Positions 32,831-45,541 of a stretch of DNA of 64,000 bases are shown one piece after another; within the stretch, counting starts at the first letter, position 1, and each line of letters opens with the position of its first letter. The DNA is taken from positions 28,883,918-28,947,917 of the forward strand of contig JAFMSR010000005.1 in NCBI GenBank assembly GCA_022818135.1, given 5' to 3'. This DNA comes from Saxidomus purpurata. Its lineage: Eukaryota > Mollusca > Bivalvia > Venerida > Veneridae. A program made the position numbers and the translations under genes. The notes under the pieces were generated by a model. The model was given only the letters and a program-made list of their open reading frames with translations, was not told where the DNA came from and ran no database searches.

Positions 32831-34469
32831 ATTTTTGAACGGCTAGTTACGCTAGTTGATAGTGTTGGGGGGGGGGGGTAAACCAGACTCAGAATGCAAA
32901 CTTGACTTCTCAGAGTTTTTTTTATAGCTATTTATTGGTATGACTTCACTAAATCGGTGGGACTTGGAACCAGCCAATTTGTGTAGGGAACTTGCGGACC
33001 TATTAGATATCTGTGGTCTCTGATTGGTTTAAAATGATTAGTAGCACTAAAGTTTTCTAGAATTAAAATCGAAAGTACAATGGTTGAACATAACAAAAAA
33101 ATAGTTTATTAATTTTCTGATTAATTTTACGGTGTTCTGTGGCTATCTGAAAATATTGAATTTTTTGACAGAATGTAAACAAAAATCCTACAGACGAGGG
33201 GGTGATGTCCTACTGGTGCAATTTTCGGCTATAAAGTATCACTATATGTATATAAAAAAGGGCATTTTTGGGTGTGACTAAGGTGGTTCTACAGATTTAT
33301 TGGGGTGTAACTACTCAACGAATGTTTTGGTATGCGGACCGTGCTTAAATGTTATACAGTAAGTCTATGGAAAAAGATTTAGTGTAGTCATACCTATTCG
33401 GTTAAATGGTTTTTACAACAGACGGAAATTCGATTAATTTATTCGAACTAACATATTTAGCATAATCACACATCAAGTTGTATTGCGAACGTGTATGTTT
33501 TGTTCATTCATGAATTGAATGTGATCTTTACGGTACGTCTATATTTTTGCACAAAGATTGTCTATTCTTTTTCAGGTGTTATTGTTCTTTCAACGGAAAA
33601 GGCATATCGATATTCCGATTGGTTTATTATTTTAACGAAATGGAGTGAAAAAACCGGAATCACCCGAAATAAACTGAAAGTGAAAATTAAACTCATCGCA
33701 AACGTTACTTCCCCTTACAGTTTACATTAATCACTGCCATCAGACCATTTTAACAAGATTTTGTTTAAACTTTAGAAAAGTGAAAATTTGAAATTTAGCG
33801 TTAGTTTTTTCACACACCTATACATGTGTATATAGGTCTGTGGTTTTTGGTACTGCTGTTGCAGCCACTGTGTAAAGGTTGATAATAATTTGATTTTGTA
33901 CAATACTTAACCGTCAATTAAGAGGTCTCATACAAAAAGTTAATTCAAAATAGCCATTTTAATAGAATTGTTTGTTTGTCGTCACGTGAGTGTGCGAACA
34001 CCGGTCATAGGGTGCACAGATACTTTACACATATATACTGTTTTGACCTTTCTATGCATATTATATTTAATTATGTAATAGGCATATTTAAATTGAAAAA
34101 GAATATGTGTCAAGTACCTGTGATTGTGTGTCATGACGATTTTCAAACAATTATAGATATATCCAATTTGTTTGTTGTATTAAATTTTGCATAGGCCATA
34201 TATGGCATTTGTATGGAGGCGTATTTTACAATATGACCATGATGACGAACACTCGTTAGGCCCCCTATCACAAACACAATGGCAGAAGACGTTACCATAA
34301 CATCATAGATATTTACAAGCTTACGATTGTACTAAATACATGTGTCGTTACTGGTCTAGAAATACAACAGATTAATCATGTCGTAAACCAACAATAGGTT
34401 TTTTTCTTGTTGTAGGTTTCTAACTTAATGTTAATGGTTTTAAAGAGGCGGAATCAGCAGCATATTTAA

Positions 34470-35404
34470 GGGGGGTCACTGCTGAAATTCAGAATAACAA
34501 GAAATTTTATTGATCCTGTTTTTTATGGAGACTAACATTTTGCTAGTTAATTTCTGGAAAAATAATGATGGGTCAATGACTTAACTTTTTCGCAATATTA
34601 ATATTTAGTGATACACTATCAGATCAAGGTGCTTAATGCAGAATTAGCTAGAATTTTGGTATTATAAACGTTTATGTATGTGGTGTATGTTTCAGAATGG
34701 ATATCACTTTCTAATCTTTTTCTTATGTAGTATATTATATATTATACTTTAGGATGAAAAAGTAGAGATAGTAGTATTTCTATCATCATCTGAATAAATA
34801 TTACGCTCCTTATTATTACCCCACCCATTATACTAAAATTCATTTTTTCAATTTTTGATAAATGAATATTTCACGATAAAGGAGTAACAAGCTTTTTCAG
34901 ATATTTCCGTCTGCAGTTTGATTAAAACCTTTGTTTTAGAATGCAAAAATAAAAATGGGGGTCAATGTGCATATAAGAAAGAAATTCAATAAAAACTGAC
35001 AAAAATATGTTTTTTTAGATTTCGGCGAGCTTTGAGATATGACGGCATATGTCTGTAACAAAGAACTTTAAAAGAAACTAGTTATTAATGAATATTTATA
35101 TTCTAACAATTCTCCTTATAATACAGTTTGAATTATGTAAATATCTTAAATGGTTAATATTATTATATTTTTGTACCCCTACCCCCATTTTTGGCATATG
35201 ACAAAATTTGTCAATTTAGTCACCAAATGTGAGGTCAAAATATTTTTTCTCAAAAATGTTCATTTTTTTTACGCCAAAATATTCCTATTGTGCCTAAGTT
35301 CACTACTACATAATTGTTTTTTCCAGTTAACTCATCATTTTTGAAATACAACAAATGTAAATTTCCGGAAGTGCACAAATCCAAAACCTCACCAGTGACC
35401 CCCC
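34470..35404. mobile_element. 935-bp TTAA-flanked element with short TIRs
   Basis: Ends GGGGGGTCACTGCTGA (34470) and the reverse complement of GGGGGGTCACTGGTGAGG (to 35404), flanked by TTAA at 34466-34469 and 35405-35408. A TTAA duplication fits piggyBac or Kolobok relatives. The interior is AT-rich with no transposase. Confidence 0.75.
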
Positions 35405-36077
35405 TTAATGCCGTTCATTCACTGTTACGTAGGTGAACTTACAATAAAAAAGCAAATTTCCTCCCTACTCAAACGTCACTTTGAAGATTGAAATGAATTT
35501 GATAAATAAAATTTACAAAACTTACGAATTTCTTCTATTCAAAATACTTTGAACTTACAATAAAATAACATTGTGTGGTTCATAGTTTCATGTAACAGCC
35601 ATATTTCTATCATGTTTTTTCCATTTTACAGTTTACATTGACCTTCTATATTAAATACATTAAAGACGTTTTTGACGAAACTGATTTTTTTCAGCAAACA
35701 TCTGTAACTTGATACAGTTATTTGAAGTCATGATACAGAATGACATTTTCTGTAAACTATAGTTTCTTAAACCTATTTGACAGCTTATTATAATTGATAA
35801 TTATACTTAAATGAATTAATACAAATAACAGAGCCGGCTGTATTTATATTACCTGGATCCGTATATTATATCAGGAATACTCTATGTTATAGACGGTTCC
35901 TGATTTTATAAAGCCAACACATGTCTTCCCGAATCATAATTCTTCTTTCAGTTCGTCAATGATCACCCTTTATATTGGTAACTCGGTCGGGAAATAGTAT
36001 TTCTATAGCCCATGTTTAGGGTTGACAGTTGTTCTTTTTGCCAAAAATGTTTAAATCATTTTATTTTCAGATCAACA

Positions 36078-36187
36078 ATGAGCCTTCAGGAGAGATGGAA
36101 AGGGGCATGTTCAACATTCAACATTGAAAAAGAAAAGGTAGACGAATATTGGAACAAAATAAATTCGATGTATACAGAAGAACACAG
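36078..36187 (+). CDS. HD hydrolase exon 1
   Basis: Starts at ATG 36078 (MSLQERWKGACSTFNIEKEK...) and ends in phase 2 at a GTAATA donor. The opening W-x-x-x...W/Y-x-x-Y helix fits the N terminus of the family. Confidence 0.8.
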
Positions 36188-39153
36188 GTAATATACATGA
36201 CTCACGACTTGTAATAATGTTGACCATGTCTCAAGCTGGCGCAAGCTGGAGCTGAATGTTATGCACTAGACTCATTTGTGAGAAGGTCTTCAGTTTTAGC
36301 AATTTGAATATTGCTGACCTTTTCCGTAGCTATTTTTACGGAAAAGGACGATCGATTTTCCGATTTAAGTCTCAGTCCTTATTTTTACCAATACTACATG
36401 TGTATCTGGTATTAAAGGGAAACCCAAGTCAAAAACATTTTTGAAATAATTTCTCAACTGTGGGTATTAAATGTGAAAGTATTGAAGATTGCAGATTTCC
36501 AAAATAGCGGAGCATGGAGGCGACCATTTTGAATTTGTGATGTCATAGTGCTTTTAGTAAATATTCACGCAGTTAATACTGTTAAGTAAAAAACAGCAGC
36601 GTTAAAATATATGAAAACATACTAACCTACATAACACTTAATCTTGTTAATAAAAGTTAACAGTTTCAGGTGTAAAGCAGTCACAAGAAAATGAGTAAAT
36701 TGGCTCCAATTTTTCCTTTGGTTGGCACGGGAGATAAATGTTTCTTGACCACAAATATCCTCAGTTGAACCATTTCTTCTATTTCAGACGTTACCATACC
36801 CTTAACCACATCACAGACATGTTTAAACATTTCGATGATGTCAAAGATCAGCTTTCCCGTCCGGAGTTAGTAGTGATGGCGATTTTCTTTCACGAGTAAG
36901 AATGTTTTTTTCTTATTGAAGACTGACGTTTTCATTATATTTTTGATAGTTATAGTAAATAACAATTTTTTCACAATAATGTGAATTCGACTTAATAATC
37001 AGTAACACCTTAAATACTATACTGACCTTCTAACAACTCTTTGCAGCTTTGTAGATCTGAAAACTGTTTAAAGATGTTTTAATTTTGGAGCTTTTTTATA
37101 GCGTAGTGTATGCGCCGAAAGAGAAAGATAATGAAGAAAAAAGTGCAGAAATGTTTATGGAGTTCGCCGACAGCTTCAGGTCTGAAGTGAGTTAGAAATA
37201 ATATAATCTCATCATTCACCCCAAGCTTCGGTAACAAAAATACTTTAGCTTATCGACAACTTTACTATCATTCTTTTGAAATGGTCTTTTAAAAACAAAA
37301 AGAAAATGATTCTAATTATAACAAGAGGGCCATGATGGCCCTTTATCGCTCACCCGAGTACAACTGCTTTTAACAAAGTTGCTAGAAATCTCGAAACAAC
37401 CTTTCTGACAAATTTCCAGGATTTTGGGCTGAAAATGTTACCTCTAGAGGGTTAACAAGGTTTTTCCATATTTGGGCTGTGTGACCTAGTTTTGACCCAA
37501 GATGACCCCATATTCGAACTTGAGCTAGAAATCATAGAAACAACCTTTCTGACATTTCCAGGATATTTGGGTTGAAAATGTAACCTCTAGAGTATAAACA
37601 AGGCTTTTCCATTTTGGGCTCTGTGACCTAGTTTTTGACCCCAGATGACCCATATTGAAAGTTGAGATAGAAATCATCGAAACAACCTTTCTGACAAATT
37701 TCCAGGATTTTGGGCTGAAAATGGTACCTCTAGAGTGTTAACAAGGTTTTTCCACTTTGGGCTGTGTGACCTAGTTTTGACCCCAGATGACCCATATTCG
37801 AACTTGAGCTAGAAATCATCGAAACAACCTTTCTGACAAATTTACAGAATATTTGGGCTGAAAATGGTACCTCTAGAGTGTTAACAAGGTTTTTCCACTT
37901 TGGGCTCTGTGACCTAGTTTTGACCCCAGATGACCCATATTCGAACTTGGGCTAGAAATCTTGAAACAACCTTTCTGACATATTTCCAGGATTTTGGGCT
38001 GAAAATGTTACCTCTAGAGTGTTAACAAGGTTTTTCCATATTCAGGCTGTGTGACCTAGTTTTTGACCCCAGATGACCCATATTCGAACTTGAGCTAGAA
38101 ATCATCTTAACAACCTTTCTGACAAATTTCCAGGATTTTGGGCTGAAAATGTTACCTCTAGAGTGTTAACAAGGTTTTTCCATTTTGGGCTGTGTGACCT
38201 AGTTTTTGACCCCAGGTGACCCATATTAAAACTTGAGCTAGAAATCAACCAAGCAACCTTTCTGACAAATTGCCAGGATATTTAGACTGAAACAGTAGCC
38301 TCTAGAGTGTTAACAAGATTTTTCTATTTTTTGGGTCATGTGACCTAGTTTTTCATCCGAGATGACCCATATTCGAACTCGTCCGAGTAATTACTGGGAC
38401 AAACATCCTGACCAAGTTTCGTGACAATTGAGGCAAAAATGTGACCACTAGAGTGTTAACGAACTAAATGTGGACGGACGACGTCCGACGGACGACGGAC
38501 AATCATCGATCCTAATAGCTCACCCTGAGCCAGCTCAGGTGAGCTAAAAAAATCAATAAAAAATCGAGTGTCTAATGCAGAATTTCTAACCCAAAATTTA
38601 ACTTAATCATGAAGGCATTTCTTTTAGCGTTTAAAATGTATCCCCTAACACTCTGAGATGAAGAGGTTGTAATAATTTATAAAGCTTTTCTGATAGTTAA
38701 CTACCAAAACGGGATGGTGTATAAATACAAGATTAGCCTAGTTATTCAAGCTATTAGGATTTTTACTTCAGGATGTGGGAGGTCAAAAAGATATTACTGC
38801 GGTATTTGACTGGATAATTGAAACAAAGAGGCATGAAACACATGTTCACAGGACACCAGAAATGTTTGGTCGAGATGATTTGCACTTATTCTTGGATATG
38901 GATATGGCAATTCTAGGATGTCCTGATACAGGTACTCGTTTCAAAGGAATGTGATGCATCGCACCAAGATTATATTGCAACTATTCGGTATCTTTTCATA
39001 CATTCATATTATTCTTAAACTATTTTTTCTTAAATATTTATGGGAATCATGTTGTCCACTACAATAAGATGATATTTATGTCACGTGACTGTGCAGTCAT
39101 GTGAAATTTTTTTTTTTTAAAAATTTTTTTTTTTAAAAAAAATTTTTTTGGGG

Positions 39154-39186
<33 letters not shown>

Positions 39187-40116
39187 AAAAAAATTTTTTT
39201 AAAAAAAAAAAATTTTTTAATATTTATGCCGAGCTTGTTTTGCCATAATACGTACTTCCGGAACATTAGCCGACAATTTATCAATATCGGTAAGTCTTTT
39301 GCTTGTTGTGACGTAGCCCTAGTAGTTGTTTTATTTGACATCAAATACAGTACAGAAATATTGGTAAGAACGAAAATATACCCGAACATTTACTAGTAAA
39401 ATATGTTTTGTTTCACTGGTACCTGTTGATTTTGATTGTGCTTGCAGACTACAGGAAGTATGCAGACGATATACGGGTAGAGTACCAACACATTCCAGAA
39501 CCACTGTTTAGAGAAGGCAGGGCGAAGGTACGGATGAAATAAAGATTTCAAGCATATTTTGCCTCCAATATTTTCACTCTTGAATGTGCAGGAGTTTGCA
39601 TAATATGACGGTTTTCACCGATTCTATATGCTCTTTTCTTTTTGTAAAAACCTCTGTACATTTTGTTGTAATTGTTTTTTTGCTTTTTAAAACAAAAGAC
39701 AGAATAATGATTTGTATGCGTTAAGGCAATACAACGTTTTGACATATGTCGCATTCTAGGCAATAGATCACATTAAGTGACTGAGACATTGTACACTTAT
39801 CTTGGACAAGTTCCAAAGTGTCTGTGTTTTTTATTTTGTTTTTCTGCTAACAGATTCTGTAACAGTGTTAGATCAAGTGGTTATGTTTTTGTTTGTTGCA
39901 TAAAAAAGTCTTATTCTGAAACATAAATACTTTCGTACCTAGTACAATAAATGGAAACACTTTTTAAAATTTACTCTCATTAGTTTTCTTTTATTACAGA
40001 TTCTGCGTTCGTTTTTGGAAATACCTAATATATATGCGACTGAAACATTTCGGAGCAGGTTTGAAAAACGTGCAAGAGAAAATATAAGAGCAGAGATAAG
40101 TAGGCTTGCAGAGTAA
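36078..40116 (+). CDS. HD-superfamily metal-dependent phosphohydrolase (COG4339-like), six coding exons
   Basis: Exons 36078-36187, 36788-36895, 37102-37186, 38772-38931, 39448-39527 and 40000-40116 join in phase to a 219-residue protein, a normal length for this small single-domain family. Visible motifs are RYHTLNHI (His40, His44), FFHDVVYAP (His72-Asp73, the HD dyad), KDNEEKSA, and FLDMDMAILG around Asp145, which together form the metal site of the family. A role as a metal-dependent phosphohydrolase is family knowledge; the natural substrate is unknown. There is no signal peptide or membrane segment, so it should be cytosolic. An acceptor TTATTTTCAG ends at 36070, seven bases before the ATG, so an upstream 5' UTR exon is expected. 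The third intron holds a 1.2-kb tandem-core element and the fourth a poly-A/T tract; neither breaks the coding sequence. Confidence 0.88.
36788..36895 (+). CDS. HD hydrolase exon 2: first metal histidines
   Basis: The acceptor CTATTTCAG precedes 36788. The exon encodes RYHTLNHITDMFKHFDDVKD and MAIFFH, and ends with two bases of the Asp codon of the HD motif before a GTAAGA donor. Confidence 0.9.
37102..37186 (+). CDS. HD hydrolase exon 3
   Basis: The acceptor TTTTTTATAG precedes 37102. Its first base completes GAC (Asp73). It then encodes VVYAPKEKDNEEKSAEMFME and FADSFRSE. The donor GTGAGT follows in phase 0. Confidence 0.88.
37320..38550 (+). mobile_element. Tandem-core interspersed element, full copy, in HD hydrolase intron 3
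   Basis: The 5' end ACAAGAGGGCCATGATGGCC and TCGCTCACC match the copy at 1.7 kb, as does the 3' end (GACGGACGACGGACAATCAT, then a hairpin at 38517-38545 and CTAAAAA). The core differs: seven units of about 143 bp ('GTGACCTAGTT' at 37481, 37623, 37766, 37909, 38051, 38193, 38340). It sits in the same orientation as the gene, entirely intronic. Confidence 0.82.
38772..38931 (+). CDS. HD hydrolase exon 4: second metal-site region
   Basis: The acceptor TACTTCAG precedes 38772. It encodes DVGGQKDITAVFDWIIETKR, HETHVH and DDLHLFLDMDMAILGCPDT. FLDMDMAILG is the most conserved C-terminal motif of the family. It ends in phase 1 before GTACTC. Confidence 0.9.
39105..39220. repeat. Poly-A/T tract in HD hydrolase intron 4
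   Basis: Alternating pure T and A blocks, similar in kind to the tract at 8.0 kb. The short frames across it are artefacts. Confidence 0.9.
39448..39527 (+). CDS. HD hydrolase exon 5
   Basis: The acceptor GTGCTTGCAG precedes 39448. It encodes YRKYADDIRVEYQHIPEPLF REGRAK, matching the family's 'Y..Y...IR.EY' helix. The donor GTACGG follows in phase 0. Confidence 0.88.
40000..40116 (+). CDS. HD hydrolase exon 6 (terminal)
   Basis: The acceptor TTTTATTACAG precedes 40000. It encodes ILRSFLEIPNIYATETFRSR FEKRARENIRAEISRLAE and ends in TAA at 40114-40116. No AATAAA signal is evident close downstream. Confidence 0.88.
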   Translation: MLRSFLEIPNIYATETFRSRFEKRARENIRAEISRLAE

Positions 40117-40324
40117 ATGTTAGACTTCTGGATCGTTTTGTTACTTAGTTTTCAATCAATGTTGTGTTCACAACTTCATATTTTGAAAATACTTTATGAA
40201 ACTAGACCTTAGCAAGGTCGTCCTATTGATGTTTTGTGATAACCCGAATGGTTTTGTGATATTACCCAAACGGTTTCTGGATACCCCAAACAGCGTGGTT
40301 GTGATTTGGAGATGTAGTGTAATT

Positions 40325-40820
40325 TTAGCTCACCAGGCACTACCAGTAATTGCTAGAGTAAGACATTGTGATCTCTCACCGTCTGTCCACCATTTTTCTT
40401 AAAATGGCATCTCCTCTGAAACTACCTGGTCAGTTTTGACTAAACTTGGCAGGGATGTTCCTAGCATGCAGTTCTCTCAAAGTTGTTTAAATTCCATTTC
40501 ATGCAGATTTCTTGGTGCATATGGCAACACAAAGGATCTTCTTGTCAAAACCACAGGCAAAGAGATAAGATATTTGTTGTGTTTCATTGTATATTGTTTT
40601 CGTCTGCATGTGCAAGACCCAGAGCCTAGATATTTTGTCGTTAGCTTATTTTACCAAGATTGCACAAATCATACATCCGAGCATCCAAGGCCGAAATTGG
40701 CCGTGTCCTGGGTGCTGCTTTTGCCAAAAAGACATATGAAAAACTTGAATAGTATTTTTAGAAACTTCAAAGCATATAACTTAGATATCTGGTTTGTAGT
40801 ATAGTGTAATGTTTTAAGGA
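40325..40820 (-). mobile_element. Minus-strand partial copy of the GGTGAGCT family
   Basis: Starts TTTTAGCTCACC (the reverse of the family's 3' end) followed by 'GGCATCTCCTCTGAAACTAC' and 'ACTAAACTTGGCAGGGATGT', the reverse complement of the 2880-2970 module. It lies 200 bp after the HD hydrolase stop codon and could fall in its 3' UTR. The 122-codon frame here is repeat. Confidence 0.6.
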
Positions 40821-43284
40821 TATTCCTGGGATGAAAATTTCACACAGCTCCGGGGATTTCAAAGATCTGTGATGCTAAATTTAGAAAATGAGTTTTCATA
40901 TTAAAGTTGTTTCTTACTGTATGTACATTCGGGGTTGACTTCTGTTTTTACATTTACTATATTGTTTTAAATGTTATACATATTTATAGCACTTCATGTA
41001 GTTTAATCAGATTTTTGTAAGCTAGACGTGTTTCATTTCATACAAGAACGTGAATGTTGCAGAAAGTGAACTGTTGTCCAATCGTATTCTCGGTCACGCC
41101 GTGACGTCATACTGGTCATCTTACCAATCAGATTATGTATTTAACACGATTTCCACGTTTAATTAAATTTTAAACTAACTACTATGTCTTGGTCCATACT
41201 GTTCTAAAGAACTGCATATTTTGTTGAAAACGAAGTAAATAGTTTTTCAGACAAATAAGTACATTTTTTGTACTTAAATCAAAATTTCATATCTTAGTCC
41301 ATGTTAGCAGGGAAAATAACTCCCTATTTTCATATTGATAAATGATTTTCTCAAGTGTTCAACCTTATATGTAGGTTCTATAAGAAGGTAATAGCATATA
41401 CAGTATGTATACATGTTAATATATACAGAAGGATGACTCAGAATGAAAGAAAGTACCTCTAGATATGTTATATCAAGACTATGGGTTCCTTTTCAGATAG
41501 TGGTTAAGATCGTCGGAAGGTTGACCCTCCCACTACATATTGCATCTCTCTTGACATTTTAGGTAATCATGTTTAACGGACAATAGCCTCTAAGCTCACT
41601 TTCGCAGAGGCGGTCATTAGTCTTTCATGATTTGCAAAAGAAATTAGCTCCATCAGATTTTCTTTCAAAATTCATTAGCATAATAATTATCTCTATCTAC
41701 TCTGTCTTCATGAATAAATCTAAAGAAAATAGGGTTTTATTGATGTCATTCAATCAATTTTAACCGTGCAAGAGTAAAGGGATGTAGAATCCACCTTTGC
41801 AAAAAGGTGAAGGGGCTAAGGTATGGATATGTATATGCAAGTATAGCAACTTTTGTCCTGTACTCTAGGTACATTTCTCCAGGGTAATTAATCAGTTGTT
41901 ATTGGTGCAATTTTGACATTTATTGTAAAGTTTGCTTAAATTACAGTTTGTAATTAAAATAAAAAAATATCAAGCAAGCCATCGTTTTCCTTTCTTTCTT
42001 ATTCATGTTGCCTTGACTTATGTCCTTCTGTTTTCTTTTCTCAGGCCAATGGTCCAACTATTACAGTAATAACGTGTTTTTCATACCTTTCTTTTATGAC
42101 GGACATAAACGTAACACCAACAGTTGCGACCCACGACTAGAACATTAAAATGACATTAAATAATGGAAAGATAAAAAAGAATATCTATGGTTTCGGGTCA
42201 ACGTTCAACCGTAATACGTAAGCATTAATTATGCGAGAGGATTAAATCCGGACGACTTTTAATCCTTACTTATATCTCCGTGACTAGCCAACTACACCGT
42301 ATCTGAAGAATGAGCGACTTTACGAAGTCAATCTCCCAAGTTATCTCCCTTTGTCTACCGAAGTTTCGACCTTTGTCGGTTCTTTCCCGGGTAACCTGTT
42401 GGTGGATGACGATAAGCATACTTCTTAAACTGACAGCTAGCATGACTATAGCAATAGTAGAATAGGATTCTGGAAGTAACTACGTAATAGATTAAGACAA
42501 TGATGTCACATTAGTCGGAAATTATTAGACTTTTCCGTACAACGGCTAGCTTGCCAACTGTCTTTTAACAATATACCATGAACATCCGAGCAATTTTTAT
42601 TAACGGCTGCGAATTAGTTTGTACTAAGTATTATCGAAAAACCTTTCGATAACTTCAGTACCAGAAGTAGGACTGGCTATAAACATCGAATTTTATTTTA
42701 TGCTCTCACGGACCTACGGCCTATACACATGTGTATTCATGCTCTTCGTAGAAATACTTGATATATCGGTGAAATAAAATTGATATTCGAGACAGAGACG
42801 AGACAGATCAGATTGCGCTCACTATATAAAACAGGATTTGAAATGAAACGTGACGGTAAATGATTCATATATCCATGCTGTAGTCACCTGCGACCTTCAC
42901 AAATTGCATGCTCTGAATATCAAAGCAAATATTAATGATTCTTTTCAATTGTGGCTGCACGTAGCTTCAACTATTATAAATAAATAGTCCAACCCAGAGG
43001 ACACAGTATACGCGATACAATGGATATGGGTCCTCAAAACTTCACAACAAACAAGAGTTTATCAGTCCTACATCTTGATGAAAAATCTATTGTTAAAATT
43101 CCACGACCTTATATAGTGGTTACCTTTTACAAGAGTGAAAGTTAAATACCGGTACTTTTTTATACTTAAACTCCAGTTTTCAGCAAGAGGGAATTAAGAA
43201 CTTTTAAAAGCGCTAAATTAAATGTAAAATTTTATATACAGGCACTGGATATTGATGACAACTAAGAAAAACGCTGTACGTGGA
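40821..43284. other. Intergenic, nothing recognised
   Basis: No exon-like frame or named repeat found between the HD hydrolase gene and the 43.3-kb SINE. The 42.1-42.8 kb part is less AT-rich by eye but has no ORF. Confidence 0.4.
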
Positions 43285-43440
43285 CTTTAGTGCCGTAGTG
43301 ATTACTGAGTTACTTTCAACCCAGGGGACTTAGGTTCGATCCCCGTCAGGTCTCATGAGGTGTGTCACTGGGCTTTACGCCTGATGCCACATGTACGTCA
43401 GTCCACCAAACTGTGAATATGTCTGATAAGCGATCAGTTA
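43285..43440 (+). repeat. Degenerate tRNA-derived SINE
   Basis: TAGTGCCGTAGTGATTACTG AGTT (decayed A box) and TAGGTTCGATCCCCGTC (B box), then a tail with ACTGGGCTTTACGCCTGATG. It leads into a GAGCGATTTTGGTGGTGTCT tandem run at 43460-43545. Confidence 0.55.
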
Positions 43441-43459
43441 AGTAATGGGTGGCGTCTCG

Positions 43460-43545
43460 GGAGCGATTTTGGTGGTGTCTCGAGAGCGATTTGAATGGTT
43501 TTGGTGGTGTCTTTAGAGCGATTTTGGTGGTGTCTTCAGCGATTA
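43460..43545. repeat. Short GGTGGTGTCT tandem repeat
   Basis: GAGCGATTTTGGTGGTGTCT-like units repeat about four times with irregular spacing, directly after a degenerate SINE. Confidence 0.7.
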
Positions 43546-43658
43546 ACACGAGTTTGAAGAACTTGCTGCAAAACCAAAAATGAAAGAAAAAAGCTGTATG
43601 ATTCCACACATTTATTGAATATACCAATGTTCTTCAAACTAAAGTATATAGATTCCAT

Positions 43659-44017
43659 TTAAAGTTATATTTCTCTTCAAAATGACAACAGTATGCATAC
43701 TTTGGGTTATAGTCAAGAATGATGCTGAAAACACAGTGAATGCTTTAAAACATATAAGAAATAAGTTTTACCAAGTTATTTCTGTTATTGACAGAAAAAA
43801 TTAAGATATACATAACCGAAAAGGATTTTTTATTTTTGACTAGGACAGTCAATTTTTTTACAGCTTTCTTCTATATTTAATGTGAATGAAACTGTCGTAC
43901 AGATCGTGACTTTTTGCTTATAACTATGGCAATGCTTATTATTCTAGGAGTATAAATCACTGATTAATGTGTTATTTGAAATTATGGTTGTCACTTTGAA
44001 CAGTAATATCACTTTAA
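43659..44017. mobile_element. MITE copy 1 with TTAAAGTGATATTACTGTTC-type ends
   Basis: The left end TTAAAGTTATATTTCTCTTC and the reverse complement of the right end, TTAAAGTGATATTACTGTTC, agree over about 30 bp. The internal sequence is shared with 54750-55112 ('GTCAAGAATGATGCTGAAAA', 'ATAACTATGGYAATGYTTAT'). Confidence 0.75.
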
Positions 44018-44848
44018 TCTACAAATGTAATTACACGTGTGTAACAAACCAAAAACAAGTTACATTGTACAGTATATATACATAAAATACATTTGAAGCA
44101 TTATACTGACGGTATAACACTTCAAAGCGACAGGTATAAAGATACATAAAGCAACCTGAATAATAAGCCTTGCCTTGCAATTTCATCTACTACAATACAA
44201 AGGTTAATGTACGTGATACATAACGACCTTTAAGTCGTTTTTCGCTATAGTTTATTAACGCCATAATGATTTAGTTTGAAGTAAAAATTCAGCACACAAC
44301 TATGTTAAAAAATATAGGGCCCCTGGTTTTTTTTATGAATGAGACATGCTGGTAATTCTGACATTTCCTATTTATAAAAGATCAAAGGTTCAATTGTCAA
44401 ATTTCATGTAAAATGACCCTTCAGTGCTCCCTCTTCATAAATAAAGAACGATGCGTCGTTAAAATGAAATTTGATGACGACCCACACTGTAACAAGGTTT
44501 TTTTCTGTATAGATCTTTCTGATCAACAGCAGTTTTTTAACATGCATGGTTGAGAGTATTTGTCACTTTTATACCAAAGGTGTAAACATATTCGGTTTCA
44601 TATTATGTTTTTCGTTTTTTTTTTTATCAAAAGTTCAACTCTCTTGCACTATCGGCTATCATTTCATCGAGTGTAAGGAACGGTAACTCTGCAAAAACTG
44701 TAGAAATATGACTTTGTTAAACAGCTGCTTTGTTGGTAGCGAATGATTCCGCCTTTGCAACAAGTACAGATACATTCTGATCATGATCTTCACTGTTCAT
44801 TATTCTGTTAATACATGTTCAATTGCACCCTTTGAACAATCAATGGTA

Positions 44849-45032
44849 CAGTAAACTCCGCATATAACGATTCCGCATATAACGAAAATCCGGATATAAG
44901 GCGGAACAAGTTTTCTCTGCCCGAGTTTTTCTTCTTTTTTTATATGAAAATGTTATATGGATATAACAAACTCATGATGCAAGGAACAAATTCAAATGGT
45001 CATAAGGAGTTCGTTATAAACAGAGTTTACTG
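44849..45032. mobile_element. 184-bp pogo/Tigger-like MITE
   Basis: Ends CAGTAAACTCCGCATATAAC and the reverse complement ...GTTATAAACAGAGTTTACTG. CAGTAAAC-CTC-TATAACG is the recognised Tigger/pogo terminus. The left flank has TA; the right flank has CA, one change from the expected TA duplication. Confidence 0.65.
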
Positions 45033-45541
45033 CACTGTCTTAATTGAGAGAAGTTAAAGTCCATTATAGAAGTTAAACGGGGTAAAGTTTCAAGTTCAAC
45101 TATCATACATGCCGCACGACTGAAAAGAACTGAAGGGCGATGTTTCCGAATAAAAGAGTGCCTTGTTTTATTAATTTGTCGTATGGAAGACTCAAATATG
45201 CAAAGATATTGATGAAATAAAACATCACGTTGCACAGAAAAAATGTTTTGAACACAAGTGTATTTTTTTCAACGTCACTTTGTTGTTGAAATAGCACATG
45301 CTCTTGCATACCAGATGGGGATATCTGCTGGAAAATCTCATCTTACACCCCCCGTGTAAGACGACTTACGTGCTTACTTGTGACGTAACGTTATAAACAA
45401 TGTGACGTCACGTTATAAACAGTGACGTCACTTTCCCATACATAACATCTAAAGAATGTTTGTTTTTATATCAAAATGCATCATTTCGGTAAGTTTGTTT
45501 TTAAATATCTATTTTAAAGTGCAAGACGGTATGCAAGAAAA

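Larger units (their letters stand above)
30561..34465. other. Gene-free stretch outside the listed repeats
   Basis: Contains the tRNA-Thr-like SINE and the 32.6-kb dispersed repeat. A 5' UTR exon of the HD hydrolase could lie here or in 35.4-36.0 kb but cannot be identified without transcripts. Confidence 0.35.

Noticed and set aside
36788..36895. HD hydrolase with a mutated His-Glu motif
   Set aside because: The apparent Glu codon is the exon end read into the intron; correct splicing restores Asp.
40196..40804. 68- and 122-codon plus frames after the HD hydrolase
   Set aside because: The sequence matches the 3' module of the GGTGAGCT repeat family in reverse orientation.
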